Source: UMGS902 sp045538895
GTDB lineage: Bacteria; Bacillota; Clostridia; Oscillospirales; CAG-272
Direction of reading: 5' to 3'
DNA: 18,264 nucleotides
Assembly: GCA_045538895.1 (NCBI GenBank)
Contig: JAZQEH010000049.1
Coordinates: 1 to 18,264, forward strand
The notes under the pieces are model-generated. The model ran no database searches. It was not told the origin of the DNA and was given only the letters and a program-made list of their open reading frames with translations. Shown in pieces: positions 1 through 7,395 of this stretch (position 1 is its first letter; each line of letters opens with the position of its first letter). The position numbers were made by a program, and so were the translations under genes.

Positions 1-56
1 AAATAAAAGCAAAAAATAAAAAGAAATAATTTTTTACTTTATATTAAATCAAAATG

Positions 57-82
57 CGGCAAGGGCTTAAAAACCCTTGCCG
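57..82. repeat. Inverted repeat (9-bp stem)
   Basis: A perfect 9-bp inverted repeat: CGGCAAGGG at 57-65 and CCCTTGCCG at 74-82, with an 8-base A/T-rich loop. It lies downstream of sigF. Read leftward it is followed by CATTTTGATTT, which is only a poor U-tract, so it could be a weak terminator of the spoIIA operon. It is equally well explained as part of the hairpin cluster that continues to base 204. The inverted repeat is plainly visible; its function is not. Confidence 0.6.
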
Positions 83-90
83 TTACTTGC

Positions 91-149
91 TTTTTGGGAT
101 TTTTGTCTCTACCGTACACATGTACGCCGACGAAACAAAAATCCAAAAA
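91..149. repeat. Nested inverted repeat
   Basis: The outer arms are TTTTTGGGATTTTTGT (91-106) and ACAAAAATCCAAAAA (135-149), complementary apart from one extra G. A second perfect palindrome sits inside: CGTACA (113-118), a 2-base loop, and TGTACG (121-126). The result is a long arm with a small hairpin at its tip, a shape typical of intergenic repeats and miniature mobile elements. I see no target-site duplication or transposase, so the mobile-element reading is inference. Confidence 0.6.
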
Positions 150-173
150 TCTGCCTGCGTTTCTCACCCTCTG

Positions 174-204
174 GTCAGCCTGATGACTTTGTCATCAGGC
201 TGAC
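174..204. repeat. Perfect 14-bp hairpin
   Basis: GTCAGCCTGATGAC (174-187) and its exact complement GTCATCAGGCTGAC (191-204) are separated by TTT. It lies 26 bases past the sigF stop. No T-run follows on either strand, so it is not a standard intrinsic terminator. It could stabilise the 3' end of the spoIIA mRNA or be one module of a dispersed intergenic repeat together with the inverted repeats at 57-149. A short TTTGC/GCAAA pair follows at about 207-220. Confidence 0.7.
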
Positions 205-229
205 GCTTTGCATTTGCAAATCGTCTTTT

Positions 230-967
230 CTATGATATCATTTGTTTGCGTAAGAATTCAATCAGCTTTTTTTCTTCACGTGAAATTTTGACTTGAGAAA
301 GCCCTAACAATTCTGCGGTGGATTGTTGCGACAAGTCGCGGTAATATCGGAATACAACAATTTTTCGCCAGAGATCCGGTAATTTTGAAAGTGCTTCTGT
401 AAGTGAAAGCTTTTCGAGCATTTTATCGTTTTCGTCATGCATGAAAAGTGTGTTTTCCAAGGTGAAGTTTTCTTCTTCGCCGAATAGCGGTTCCGACAGG
501 GAAACAGCCGGCGATACAGCACACAGTGCAGCCGCAGCCTCTTCGGCTGTAACTCCGCAGATTTTGGCAATTTCTTCGATTCTCGGTGGAATACCGTTTT
601 CGCTTAAATAGTTTTCTTTTGCATGCATAAGCATAGCACCAAGTTTTTTTTGCGGACGGCATATTTTAATAAGACCGTCGTCACGCAAGAAGCGACGGAT
701 TTCACCGAAAATGAGAGGTACTGCGTATGTGGAAAAAACTACTCCGCGTTCAAGGTCGAAACTGCGGATCGCTTTTAACATACCTATGTTACCGATTTGA
801 ACAAGATCGTCAAAATCCACACCTCGTCCGCTGAATTTTATAGCAATACTTTGTACGAGTCCCGCATTTCGCTTTACAAGCTCTTCCGTGGCTTTTTCAT
901 CACCGTTTTGTGACTGCCTTATCAGTTCAAGGTTTTCTGAAAACTTTTCGTTAGAGGCTCTGTCCAT
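230..967 (-). CDS. sigF: RNA polymerase sigma-F factor, forespore-specific
   Basis: A sigma-70 family factor of 245 residues, the usual size for SigF. Region 2 is clear: DLVQIGNIGMLKAIRSFD, then FSTYAVPLIFGEIRRFLRDDG, which holds the -10 recognition helix. Region 4 closes the protein with LSQQSTAELLGLSQVKISR, a helix-turn-helix. SigF and SigG resemble each other, but the two genes upstream are spoIIAA and spoIIAB, which identifies this as SigF. In the family it is held inactive by SpoIIAB and is released in the forespore after asymmetric division, where it transcribes early forespore genes. The ATG abuts the spoIIAB stop codon (TAAATG) and the SD is weak, so translation is probably coupled to spoIIAB. 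Confidence 0.95.
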   Translation of the reverse strand: MDRASNEKFSENLELIRQSQNGDEKATEELVKRNAGLVQSIAIKFSGRGVDFDDLVQIGNIGMLKAIRSFDLERGVVFSTYAVPLIFGEIRRFLRDDGLIKICRPQKKLGAMLMHAKENYLSENGIPPRIEEIAKICGVTAEEAAAALCAVSPAVSLSEPLFGEEENFTLENTLFMHDENDKMLEKLSLTEALSKLPDLWRKIVVFRYYRDLSQQSTAELLGLSQVKISREEKKLIEFLRKQMIS

Positions 968-1414
968 TTAACTTAACTCAAGGGGTGATAGCTTTTTTAT
1001 GAGTGTTACCTTGGTGTATTTGCCGGGTACCGATTTTAGCACAAGCTTGTCCATAAAACTTTCCATTACTGCAAAGCCCATGCCACTTCGCTCACCGGTT
1101 TTGTCGGTGGTGTAAAGTGGCGTTTTTACAAGCTCTGTATCTTCAATGCCACAACCCTTGTCCTTTATTTCAATTTTTACGCTTCGAGGTTCAAATATCT
1201 TTACCGCTATGTAAATATCGCCCTGGCATTCACGGTATGCGTGGACGATACAGTTGGTAACGGCTTCGGAAACGGCACATTTGATGTCGGCAATTTCTTC
1301 GATAGTAGGGTTAAGTTGTGCACAGAATGCACTGACCATGGCACGTGCCGCACCCTCGTTTATTGATAGAGCAGGCAGAGTGAGTTGCATTTTGTTTATG
1401 CATTTGTCTTTCAT
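968..1414 (-). CDS. spoIIAB: Anti-sigma F factor / serine kinase SpoIIAB
   Basis: A GHKL-fold ATPase of 148 residues, close to the roughly 146 of the Bacillus protein. The N box is EAVTNCIVHAY (residues 50-60, with E50 and N54), the G1 box DKGCGIED (85-92) and the G2/lid GERSGMGFAVMESF (107-120). The protein binds SigF in its ATP form and phosphorylates SpoIIAA on serine. Its ATG overlaps the spoIIAA stop (ATGA) and is preceded by AAAGGAG (complement of 1422-1428) at 7 bases, which fixes this start in preference to the second methionine at residue 9. It is the middle gene of the three-gene sporulation operon. The family assignment is secure. Confidence 0.95.
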   Translation of the reverse strand: MKDKCINKMQLTLPALSINEGAARAMVSAFCAQLNPTIEEIADIKCAVSEAVTNCIVHAYRECQGDIYIAVKIFEPRSVKIEIKDKGCGIEDTELVKTPLYTTDKTGERSGMGFAVMESFMDKLVLKSVPGKYTKVTLIKKLSPLELS

Positions 1415-1761
1415 TCTTCTTCTCCTTTGCGTGTGTCTTTATACTCTATTGTCACCACTTTGCCAAGACCTGCAAGCTCGATAATCCGTGCAACTCTGGT
1501 TGTCGGATTTATAAGCTTGAACTTTGCATTGATTCTGTCGGCGGTGGATTTGCGTCCCATGATTACACCGAGCCCCGAACTGTCCATGAAATCGACGTTT
1601 GATAAATCGAGTTCTACGTATTTGGGACGGGTTGCTATCATGATATCATCCAATTCATCACGCAGTGTAAATGCACCGTGATGATCAATTTCACCGACAA
1701 TGGCGGCATATAATACGTCGCCTTTAAGCTCGGAAACAACGTGCGCGTTTTTGCGAATCAT
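1411..1761 (-). CDS. spoIIAA: Anti-sigma F factor antagonist SpoIIAA
   Basis: A STAS-domain protein of 116 residues. It carries the GEIDHHGA motif (23-30) and the conserved FMDSSGLGVIMGR loop (58-70). By alignment with the Bacillus protein, Ser61, the first serine after the aspartate, is the residue phosphorylated by SpoIIAB and dephosphorylated by SpoIIE. The unphosphorylated form displaces SigF from SpoIIAB. It is the first gene of the operon. A strong SD, GGAAGGAA (complement of 1771-1778), lies 9 bases before the ATG. The C-terminus ends in a charged KDTRKGEEE tail. SpoIIE is not in this window. Confidence 0.95.
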   Translation of the reverse strand: MIRKNAHVVSELKGDVLYAAIVGEIDHHGAFTLRDELDDIMIATRPKYVELDLSNVDFMDSSGLGVIMGRKSTADRINAKFKLINPTTRVARIIELAGLGKVVTIEYKDTRKGEEE

Positions 1762-1791
1762 TTATTTTTCTTCCTTCCTTTGTTTTTTTCG

Positions 1792-1825
1792 ATTTTAGCA
1801 CTGTTCTTTAGTCGAAACTTGTAAA
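1792..1825 (-). promoter_or_regulatory. Candidate spoIIA promoter with Spo0A-box-like site
   Basis: Read on the minus strand, an extended -10 TGC-TAAAAT (complement of 1792-1800) lies about 30 bases before the spoIIAA ATG. TTTACA (complement of 1820-1825) is 22 bases further upstream, too far for ordinary sigma-A use but the spacing known for the Spo0A-activated spoIIG promoter of Bacillus. Between them is AGTCGAA (1810-1816, plus strand), one mismatch from the 0A box TGTCGAA. I saw no convincing sigma-H promoter, which is what controls spoIIA in Bacillus. The motifs are seen; the regulation is inferred. Confidence 0.35.
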
Positions 1826-1849
1826 TATTGAGTTTAATTGCTTAATTTG

Positions 1850-1878
1850 TTGAAAAAATTTTTTATGTGTGCTAAAAT
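1850..1878 (+). promoter_or_regulatory. Sigma-A promoter of the capA-like gene
   Basis: TTGAAA (1850-1855), a 17-base spacer, and TAAAAT (1873-1878) preceded by TGC, an extended -10. The predicted start near 1885 gives a leader of about 39 bases before the ATG at 1924. A Spo0A-box-like TGTCAAA (1884-1890) would lie on the transcription start; it is one mismatch from consensus and may be chance. Confidence 0.6.
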
Positions 1879-1923
1879 AGTCTTGTCAAAAATAATAAGA
1901 CTATTAAAAAAGCGAGAAAAAAT

Positions 1924-3150
1924 ATGAAGATTAAAATTTTGGCAATCTTTTTTTGCTTATTCACTGTTCTTTTGCTGTGTTCGTGCGGCAATAGTGCAGT
2001 TACAGAAACCGAAAGGGTTACTAACGGTGCCGATGTTCCGATAGTGCCGATAACCGAGCCCGTTACAGAGGTGCCTGTGCCTAAAGAAACAAGAATCAGT
2101 TTTTTGGCGGTTGGCGATAACATTCCTCATGATTCTGTTATAAATACCGCTAAAAGCGATGCTACGGGTGATGCAAAATACGATTTTTCTAAGATATATG
2201 ATGGGATTTCTGCTGACGTTGAAAAAGCAGACATAGCCTTTATAAATCAGGAATCTCCCGTGGGCGGCGAGTCACTCGGCATTTCCGGATATCCAAATTT
2301 CAATGCACCTGTCGAAATGGTTGAGGAGCTTGTCAAAGTTGGCTTTGATGTATTCAACATTGCCAACAACCATATGCTCGATAAGGGTGAAAAAGGATAT
2401 GTAAATACTATTGAGTATTTCAATTCATTACCTGTTACAATGATAGGTGGATATACCAAGAGTGATTATGATAGCATTCGCATTATAGAAGAGCAGGGCG
2501 TTAAAATTGCGTTTTTGTCATATACCACTTTGGTCAATTCATCGCATGTTAATGATATTTCACGTGGCAGTGAGTATATAATCCCGTATGCAAATACAGA
2601 AGATATTACAAGACAAGTAGGCATTGCGAAAGAAAATGCAGATGTAGTAATTGTTTCGATGCATTGGGGAAGTGAAAACGTGTTCAATGCAACCAATGAG
2701 CAAAAAAAGTATGCAAAACTTTGTGCGGATCTTGGAGTTGATGTTGTTATCGGACATCATCCGCATGTTGTTGGTGGTGTAGAATGGCAGACCGGTGAGG
2801 GCGGAAACAAAACGCTTGTTGCTTATTCACTCGGCAATTTCTGCTCCTCACAGCTGTATGCAAAAAATATGGTTGGCGAAATGCTTAAGTTTGACATTGT
2901 AAAAGATGTTGACGGTCATATCAGCATCGAAAACGCATTTGTTGACGGTGTGGTATGTCATTATAAAACAGACAGAGCACGCAAGGATAATCAGAATCTG
3001 CACGTGCGTTATGAGGTTCGCATGTATATGATGCGTGACTATACAGAGGAAATGGCAAACGCACACGGTTCGCAGAATTGGGGAGGTTTCAGTTTTTCAA
3101 CTCTTAAGAGCTATATCACCGACAATGTTCCAAATGAATTTATAAAGTAA
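1924..3150 (+). CDS. CapA-family lipoprotein, metallophosphatase fold
   Basis: A 408-residue lipoprotein. The N-terminus is a signal peptide ending in the lipobox LCSC, with Cys21 as the predicted lipidated residue, then a Thr/Pro/Val-rich linker to about residue 55. The rest is the PGA_cap domain (CapA/PgsA family, calcineurin-like fold): FLAVGDNIPHDSV near 60-72, INQESPVGG, FNIANNHMLDKG near 145-154, VIVSMHWGSE, DVVIGHHPHVVGG and VAYSLGNFCSS. Proteins of this family act at the cell surface in poly-gamma-glutamate export or other envelope roles. No capB, capC or capE homologue is nearby, so a polyglutamate role should not be assumed. The SD is poor (GCGAG, A-rich), but the signal peptide supports this start. 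It is monocistronic, divergent from spoIIA. Confidence 0.88.
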   Translation: MKIKILAIFFCLFTVLLLCSCGNSAVTETERVTNGADVPIVPITEPVTEVPVPKETRISFLAVGDNIPHDSVINTAKSDATGDAKYDFSKIYDGISADVEKADIAFINQESPVGGESLGISGYPNFNAPVEMVEELVKVGFDVFNIANNHMLDKGEKGYVNTIEYFNSLPVTMIGGYTKSDYDSIRIIEEQGVKIAFLSYTTLVNSSHVNDISRGSEYIIPYANTEDITRQVGIAKENADVVIVSMHWGSENVFNATNEQKKYAKLCADLGVDVVIGHHPHVVGGVEWQTGEGGNKTLVAYSLGNFCSSQLYAKNMVGEMLKFDIVKDVDGHISIENAFVDGVVCHYKTDRARKDNQNLHVRYEVRMYMMRDYTEEMANAHGSQNWGGFSFSTLKSYITDNVPNEFIK

Positions 3151-3176
3151 AAAAGACGGCGATAGCCGTCTTTTTT
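3149..3176. terminator. Bidirectional intrinsic terminator
   Basis: A stem AAAAAAGACGGC (3149-3160) and GCCGTCTTTTTT (3165-3176) with a GATA tetraloop gives a 12-bp stem that has a T-run in both directions. It sits between the convergent stop codons of the capA-like gene (3148-3150) and the methyltransferase gene (3176-3178) and should terminate both transcripts. Confidence 0.9.
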
Positions 3177-4336
3177 TAACCTTTTATAAACAGTTTTTTA
3201 TCACCGACAAGGGAAGAGCAAAGTTTTTGGTATTCATGCTTTGCTTTTTCGTTTCCGTCATTCTTTTTTATTGCACGGATCAGTATGTTTTTTGGTGTAT
3301 CATCGGGATCTGTAAGTTCAAGTGCGGATGCTTCATAGCCGTATGCCGAAAGGCGTTCAAGCCTTAAGGCGTCGGTGAGTGCATCACAGAGCTTCTTTTT
3401 GAGCATTGGATATTTTGTTACAAATTCAAAAGCATCGGTATCGAGATTGTGAAGTACCTCTTTTTGGCAACACGGTGTTGAAAGAATAACCTTTGCACCA
3501 AGTTCAATGGCTTTGGTCAGCACAATATCGGTTGCGATATCGCATGCGTGAAGCGACACAACAAGATGTACCGGAGTTGTGTATTCGTAGTCGTCGATGT
3601 TCATTGCATGGAATCTCAGCCCATCATAGCCGAGATTTTTTGCAGCATTGCTGCAAAATTCAATAACGTCTTCTTTGAGGTCAATTCCCACCATATTAAC
3701 CTTGCGGTTCATAGTGACGGAAAGATAGTGATATACGGCAAAGCTCAAATAACTTTTACCGCAACACAGGTCAAGTACATTGAGAATGCCATCGCTTGGG
3801 AGATGCTTGTAGATATCTGCAATATGCTCGGTAAAACGGTTGATCTGACGGAATTTGGCTTGCTTTTTGTCATAAACTCTGCCGTTTTTATCAGCAACAC
3901 CAAGCTCAAACAGAAATGGTTCGCTACCGTCAAAAACGTATGCTTTTGCACGGTTGTGCGCTTTGATTTCTATTCTCTTACCGTAGTTTTCAACAGCTTT
4001 GGTAAATCTGTTTTCACCTATAATAGTTTCGACGCCACTTTTGGATTTCTTATACTCGGCATCTGCACCATCACCGATAAGATTGATTTGTGAAAACTCA
4101 GAAATAATATCTGTAATTACGGTATCGCCTATAGCTATGTTTTTATGAAGAGCCTTACCGTCTTTTCTTGAATACTCGAGTTGAATCATAATAATACCGC
4201 TTTTTTCAAAAAGTGTTGCTACGGCACGCAGAGTATCCTTGTCGGCACATTTTGAAAATACAGCTTTTTTTAAGAAGTGCTTATTTGCCGCCGAAAAAAT
4301 AAGCTCGGCAAGTTTTTGTTGTGTGATAGACGGCAT
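3176..4336 (-). CDS. Class I SAM-dependent methyltransferase (Methyltransf_32-like)
   Basis: A protein of 386 residues. The C-terminal half is a Rossmann methyltransferase: NVLDLCCGKSYLSFAVYHYL (186-205) is motif I for S-adenosylmethionine, followed by MVGIDLKEDVIEFC. Then come SLHACDIATD (261-270) and ILSTPCCQKE (284-293), the His-Ala-Cys-Asp and Pro-Cys-Cys signatures of the family that includes eukaryotic RRNAD1/METTL25-like proteins. The N-terminal 160 residues resemble nothing I recognise beyond the conserved KFRQINRFTEHI junction. The substrate is unknown; an RNA or translation-related target is only a guess from the family. The ATG overlaps the plsY stop by one base (TAATG), so it is translated as the last gene of a three-gene operon. 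Confidence 0.85.
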   Translation of the reverse strand: MPSITQQKLAELIFSAANKHFLKKAVFSKCADKDTLRAVATLFEKSGIIMIQLEYSRKDGKALHKNIAIGDTVITDIISEFSQINLIGDGADAEYKKSKSGVETIIGENRFTKAVENYGKRIEIKAHNRAKAYVFDGSEPFLFELGVADKNGRVYDKKQAKFRQINRFTEHIADIYKHLPSDGILNVLDLCCGKSYLSFAVYHYLSVTMNRKVNMVGIDLKEDVIEFCSNAAKNLGYDGLRFHAMNIDDYEYTTPVHLVVSLHACDIATDIVLTKAIELGAKVILSTPCCQKEVLHNLDTDAFEFVTKYPMLKKKLCDALTDALRLERLSAYGYEASALELTDPDDTPKNILIRAIKKNDGNEKAKHEYQKLCSSLVGDKKLFIKG

Positions 4337-5004
4337 TATTTCTTCTCCTTGCTCTTTTTGGAAAAGGAAATCTTGTTTTCGGTATGGTTAACAAGTCGCT
4401 TTATGTTTTCGCGGTGCATGAATATAACCACCGCAGCGGTCATAAAACTGAAAATAACGGCAAAACCGCTATTCCATGTGTTAAGTTTATAGGTTATTAT
4501 AGGGTAAAGCATACATGCAATAACACTGCCGAGTGAAACAAATTTTGTACTGGCAACGAGTAAAACGAATACTGCTGCCAGAATTATGAAGCAACGCCAA
4601 TCGAGGGTAAGCACCATTGCCGCAAGGGTTGCGACACCTTTGCCGCCTTTGAATTTAAAGAACACAGGGAAAACGTGTCCAAACATGCAAAAGAATCCCG
4701 ACATATATCCACCGAGAGCACTTAAAATAACCATTCCCAAAAGCACGGAAACTGTTGCTTTTAGCATGTCGCAGAGGAGCGTTGCGGCAGCTGCCCATTT
4801 GCCGTATGTACGGAGCATATTTGTCATTCCTGCATTTCCGCTACCGTATTTTCTTATGTCATCTTTATAAAAAACTTTAGAAAAAACAAGTGCAAAATTG
4901 ATGCTTCCGATAAAATATGGAATTGTAATGCACAGTACAACACATATCGCTAAAGCGAAAGAAGTATCAATATGATTGTTTAAAAACGAATATAATGTAG
5001 GCAT
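4336..5004 (-). CDS. plsY: Glycerol-3-phosphate acyltransferase PlsY
   Basis: An integral membrane acyltransferase that moves an acyl group from acyl phosphate to glycerol-3-phosphate, making lysophosphatidic acid, the first step of membrane phospholipid synthesis. Of 222 residues, most are hydrophobic segments. Family motifs in order: GSINFALVFSK (33-43), DIRKYGSGNAGMTNMLRTYG (49-68), GHVFPVFFKFKGGKGVAT (109-126, Lys/Gly-rich substrate loop) and FVSLGS (155-160). A basic KKSKEKK tail ends it. The ATG overlaps the DUF3006 stop by one base. In many Firmicutes gpsA lies beside plsY; here a gpsA-like gene lies about 4.6 kb away. Confidence 0.96.
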   Translation of the reverse strand: MPTLYSFLNNHIDTSFALAICVVLCITIPYFIGSINFALVFSKVFYKDDIRKYGSGNAGMTNMLRTYGKWAAAATLLCDMLKATVSVLLGMVILSALGGYMSGFFCMFGHVFPVFFKFKGGKGVATLAAMVLTLDWRCFIILAAVFVLLVASTKFVSLGSVIACMLYPIITYKLNTWNSGFAVIFSFMTAAVVIFMHRENIKRLVNHTENKISFSKKSKEKK

Positions 5005-5261
5005 TATTTGTTATCTCCTGATTTTTTAAATAAGTTCATAAGTCGCTCACTTAACCGCTTTTTGACGTTTTCTGTTTCTGCCGGCAAAACCGTTACTTGG
5101 GAAACCTTTCCTTTTTCATCAAAGCAAGCTTCGATAATATCTCCGTCTATTAATTTAAGATTATCGCAGTTAAACGTGTATTTTTTGCCGTTTTTTGTAA
5201 AAGCTACGGCAATACCGCTTTCGATGCGGTCTATATAAAGTTTTATTCTTTTAATATCCAT
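5004..5261 (-). CDS. DUF3006 domain protein
   Basis: A small soluble protein of 85 residues. LYIDRIESGIAVAF matches the IDRxE...AV opening of DUF3006, followed by a short beta-rich stretch (KKYTFNCDNL), the DGDIIEACFDEKG segment and a charged C-terminal helix (ENVKKRLSERLMNLFKKSG). The biochemical function of the family is unknown to me. It heads the operon with plsY and the methyltransferase, with one-base overlaps throughout, so it is co-expressed with phospholipid synthesis. The SD AAGGAAG lies just before the ATG at about 4 bases. Confidence 0.8.
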   Translation of the reverse strand: MDIKRIKLYIDRIESGIAVAFTKNGKKYTFNCDNLKLIDGDIIEACFDEKGKVSQVTVLPAETENVKKRLSERLMNLFKKSGDNK

Positions 5262-5289
5262 CGCTTCCTTGCATGATAATATTAAATAG

Positions 5290-5318
5290 ATTATAGCACA
5301 TATTATCTAAAAATAAAA
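5290..5318 (-). promoter_or_regulatory. Promoter of the DUF3006-plsY-methyltransferase operon
   Basis: On the minus strand, an extended -10 TGC-TATAAT (complement of 5290-5298) is a perfect consensus. The -35 at 17 bases is poor (TTTTAT, complement of 5313-5318), as allowed for extended -10 promoters. The predicted leader is about 22 bases. It is divergent from the ligA promoter, only about 20 bases away. Confidence 0.5.
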
Positions 5319-5335
5319 GAAAAAATTTATATTAA

Positions 5336-5364
5336 TTGACAATCTATTTGATAATTGGTAAAAT
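5336..5364 (+). promoter_or_regulatory. Sigma-A promoter of ligA
   Basis: TTGACA (5336-5341), a perfect -35, then 17 bases and TAAAAT (5359-5364). A TATAAT at 5364-5369 is also present, but at 22 bases it is out of register. The start near 5371 would make an almost leaderless mRNA, with the AGGAAA SD (5373-5378) close to the 5' end. Confidence 0.65.
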
Positions 5365-5385
5365 ATAATAATAGGAAATGTATTT

Positions 5386-7395
5386 ATGGAGCAGTTTATG
5401 GAAGATATCAAAAGAGAAATAGATGAATTGCGTAAAAAACTTTCGCACTACGCAACTATGTACTATGTTTATGACATATCCGAGATTTCTGATTTTGAAT
5501 ACGATGCGATGTTCACCAGATTGCAGAAGCTTGAGGCGGCATATCCGCAGTTTGACGATGCCAATTCTCCAACCAAGCGTGTCGGCGGACGTGTGCTTGA
5601 TAAGTTTGAAAAGGTAACGCATGCTGTTCAAATGGGGAGTCTTACCGATGTATTTTCTTTTGAGGAACTGAATGATTTTCTGATTCGCACTGCAGAAACA
5701 GTAGAAGAGCCTGTGTATTCTGTTGAACCTAAAATAGACGGATTATCGGTATCTTTGACGTACGAAAACGGGGAGTTCGTTTTCGGTGCGACGCGTGGCG
5801 ACGGATTTGTCGGTGAGGACGTTTCTGAAAATCTGCGTACAATTCAGTCTATACCGCTTAAGCTCAGTGAGCCGTTGACATTGTGCGTTCGCGGTGAGGT
5901 TTTTATGCCACGTGAGTCCTTTTATAAGCAAAACGAAATGCGTGAGGCTGCAGGTCAGCCCTTGCTTGCCAATCCGAGAAATGCAGCAGCAGGCTCGCTT
6001 CGTCAACTTGATTCATCGATTGCGGCTTCAAGAGGGCTTGACATATTTATTTTCAATCTTCAATCCGGTAACCTTTATACCGACAGAGCCAATCCCGACA
6101 GCCATTTTGAAATGCTTGACCGCCTTTCGAAACTCGGCTTTCATGTGGCACCGAATCGCATTTGTGCATGCGGATATGATGATATAACTGCTCATATCGA
6201 GAGAATCGGAGCTATGCGTGATGAACTTTCGTTTGATATTGATGGAGCGGTAATCAAACTTGATTCGATTGCAAAGCGTGCGATCGTTGGCGAGGGAACA
6301 ACTACTCCTAAATGGGCAGTTGCGTACAAATATCCCCCTGAACAAAAACAAACAAAGCTCCTTGATATTTTTATTCAGGTTGGTAGAACAGGTGTTCTTA
6401 CTCCCAATGCGTTACTTGAGCCAGTCAGACTTGCAGGAACAACCGTTTCTAAAGCAACGCTTCATAATATGGATATTATCCGTGACAAGGATATAAGAAT
6501 AGGTGATACTGTAATAGTGCAGAAGGCGGGCGACATTATTCCCGAAATTGTCGGAAGTGTGAAAGAAAAACGTGACGGCAGCGAAAAGGAATATGCCGTA
6601 CCGTGTGTATGTCCTGCTTGCGGCAGTACCGTTGAGCGTGATGAGTCACAGGCGGCGGTACGGTGTGTAAACGAACTGTGTCCCGCCAAACGTTCAAGAG
6701 CGATAGCTCACTTTGCTTCTAAAGGAGCCATGAATATTGACGGGCTTGGTCAGCAGATAATTGATTTGCTTATTGCAAACAATCTTGTGAGAAATGTTGC
6801 GGATTTGTACTATCTCCGTGCTGAAGATATAGAGAAACTTGACCGTATGGGGGAAAAATCCGCTAAAAATCTGGTTGATGCTATAGAAAAATCCAAGGGT
6901 GCCGGCCTTGAAAGGCTTATCTATGCTCTCGGAATACGTCAGGTTGGTGAGGTTGCGGCGGCAACTATAGCAGGAAAATACAAAACCCTCGAGGGCTGCT
7001 TTAATGCAACCGTCGAGGAACTTTGTGAGATTGATGATATAGGTGAAATTACCGCACGCAGCATAGTTGAGTTCTTTGCCCGTCCGGAAAGCCGCAAGAT
7101 AGCGGATGAACTCATTGCTGCCGGCGTGCTTACTGAAAGTGTTGCTACTCCTGTGGGTGAAATATTTGCAGGGCTTACATTTGTTATCACAGGAACACTT
7201 CCTACCATGAAACGTGATGAAGCGGCAGAGCTCATAAAGAAAAACGGCGGTAAAGTCAGCGGAAGCGTTTCTAAAAAAACGAACTACGTTTTAGCAGGAG
7301 AAGAGGCGGGTTCAAAACTTACTAAAGCCAATGAACTCGGTATAACTGTTATTACTGAAGAACAACTTTTGCAAATGATTGGTGAAAAGCGATGA
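5386..7395 (+). CDS. ligA: NAD-dependent DNA ligase LigA
   Basis: Seals nicks in double-stranded DNA using NAD+, joining Okazaki fragments and completing repair. At 669 residues it is full length. An N-terminal Ia domain leads into the nucleotidyltransferase core with the active site EPKIDGL (adenylated Lys116). The OB fold follows (KYPPEQKQTKLLDI, QVGRTGVLTPNALLEPV), then a four-cysteine zinc finger (C409, C412, C427, C432), helix-hairpin-helix repeats and a C-terminal BRCT domain from about residue 594 (GLTFVITGTLP). ATG 5386 is preferred over the in-frame ATG at 5398 because AGGAAA lies 7-8 bases before it. It is the first gene of a two-gene unit; the next ATG overlaps its stop codon. Confidence 0.98.
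   Translation: MEQFMEDIKREIDELRKKLSHYATMYYVYDISEISDFEYDAMFTRLQKLEAAYPQFDDANSPTKRVGGRVLDKFEKVTHAVQMGSLTDVFSFEELNDFLIRTAETVEEPVYSVEPKIDGLSVSLTYENGEFVFGATRGDGFVGEDVSENLRTIQSIPLKLSEPLTLCVRGEVFMPRESFYKQNEMREAAGQPLLANPRNAAAGSLRQLDSSIAASRGLDIFIFNLQSGNLYTDRANPDSHFEMLDRLSKLGFHVAPNRICACGYDDITAHIERIGAMRDELSFDIDGAVIKLDSIAKRAIVGEGTTTPKWAVAYKYPPEQKQTKLLDIFIQVGRTGVLTPNALLEPVRLAGTTVSKATLHNMDIIRDKDIRIGDTVIVQKAGDIIPEIVGSVKEKRDGSEKEYAVPCVCPACGSTVERDESQAAVRCVNELCPAKRSRAIAHFASKGAMNIDGLGQQIIDLLIANNLVRNVADLYYLRAEDIEKLDRMGEKSAKNLVDAIEKSKGAGLERLIYALGIRQVGEVAAATIAGKYKTLEGCFNATVEELCEIDDIGEITARSIVEFFARPESRKIADELIAAGVLTESVATPVGEIFAGLTFVITGTLPTMKRDEAAELIKKNGGKVSGSVSKKTNYVLAGEEAGSKLTKANELGITVITEEQLLQMIGEKR

Noticed and set aside
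57..204. CRISPR array at the left edge
   Set aside because: The repeats are inverted, different from each other and not regularly spaced with spacers; no cas genes are present.
1411..1761. SpoIIAA and neighbours as a general stress (RsbV/RsbW/SigB) module
   Set aside because: The sigma factor region 2 and region 4 sequences and the order AA-AB-sigma fit the spoIIA operon; no RsbX or RsbU is present.
3548..4093. Plus-strand open frame of 181 codons opposite the methyltransferase gene
   Set aside because: The methyltransferase on the other strand has clear motifs through this stretch; the plus-strand translation has none and no SD.
5364..5369. Perfect TATAAT as the ligA -10 element
   Set aside because: It is 22 bases from TTGACA, whereas TAAAAT at 5359-5364 has the ideal 17-base spacing.
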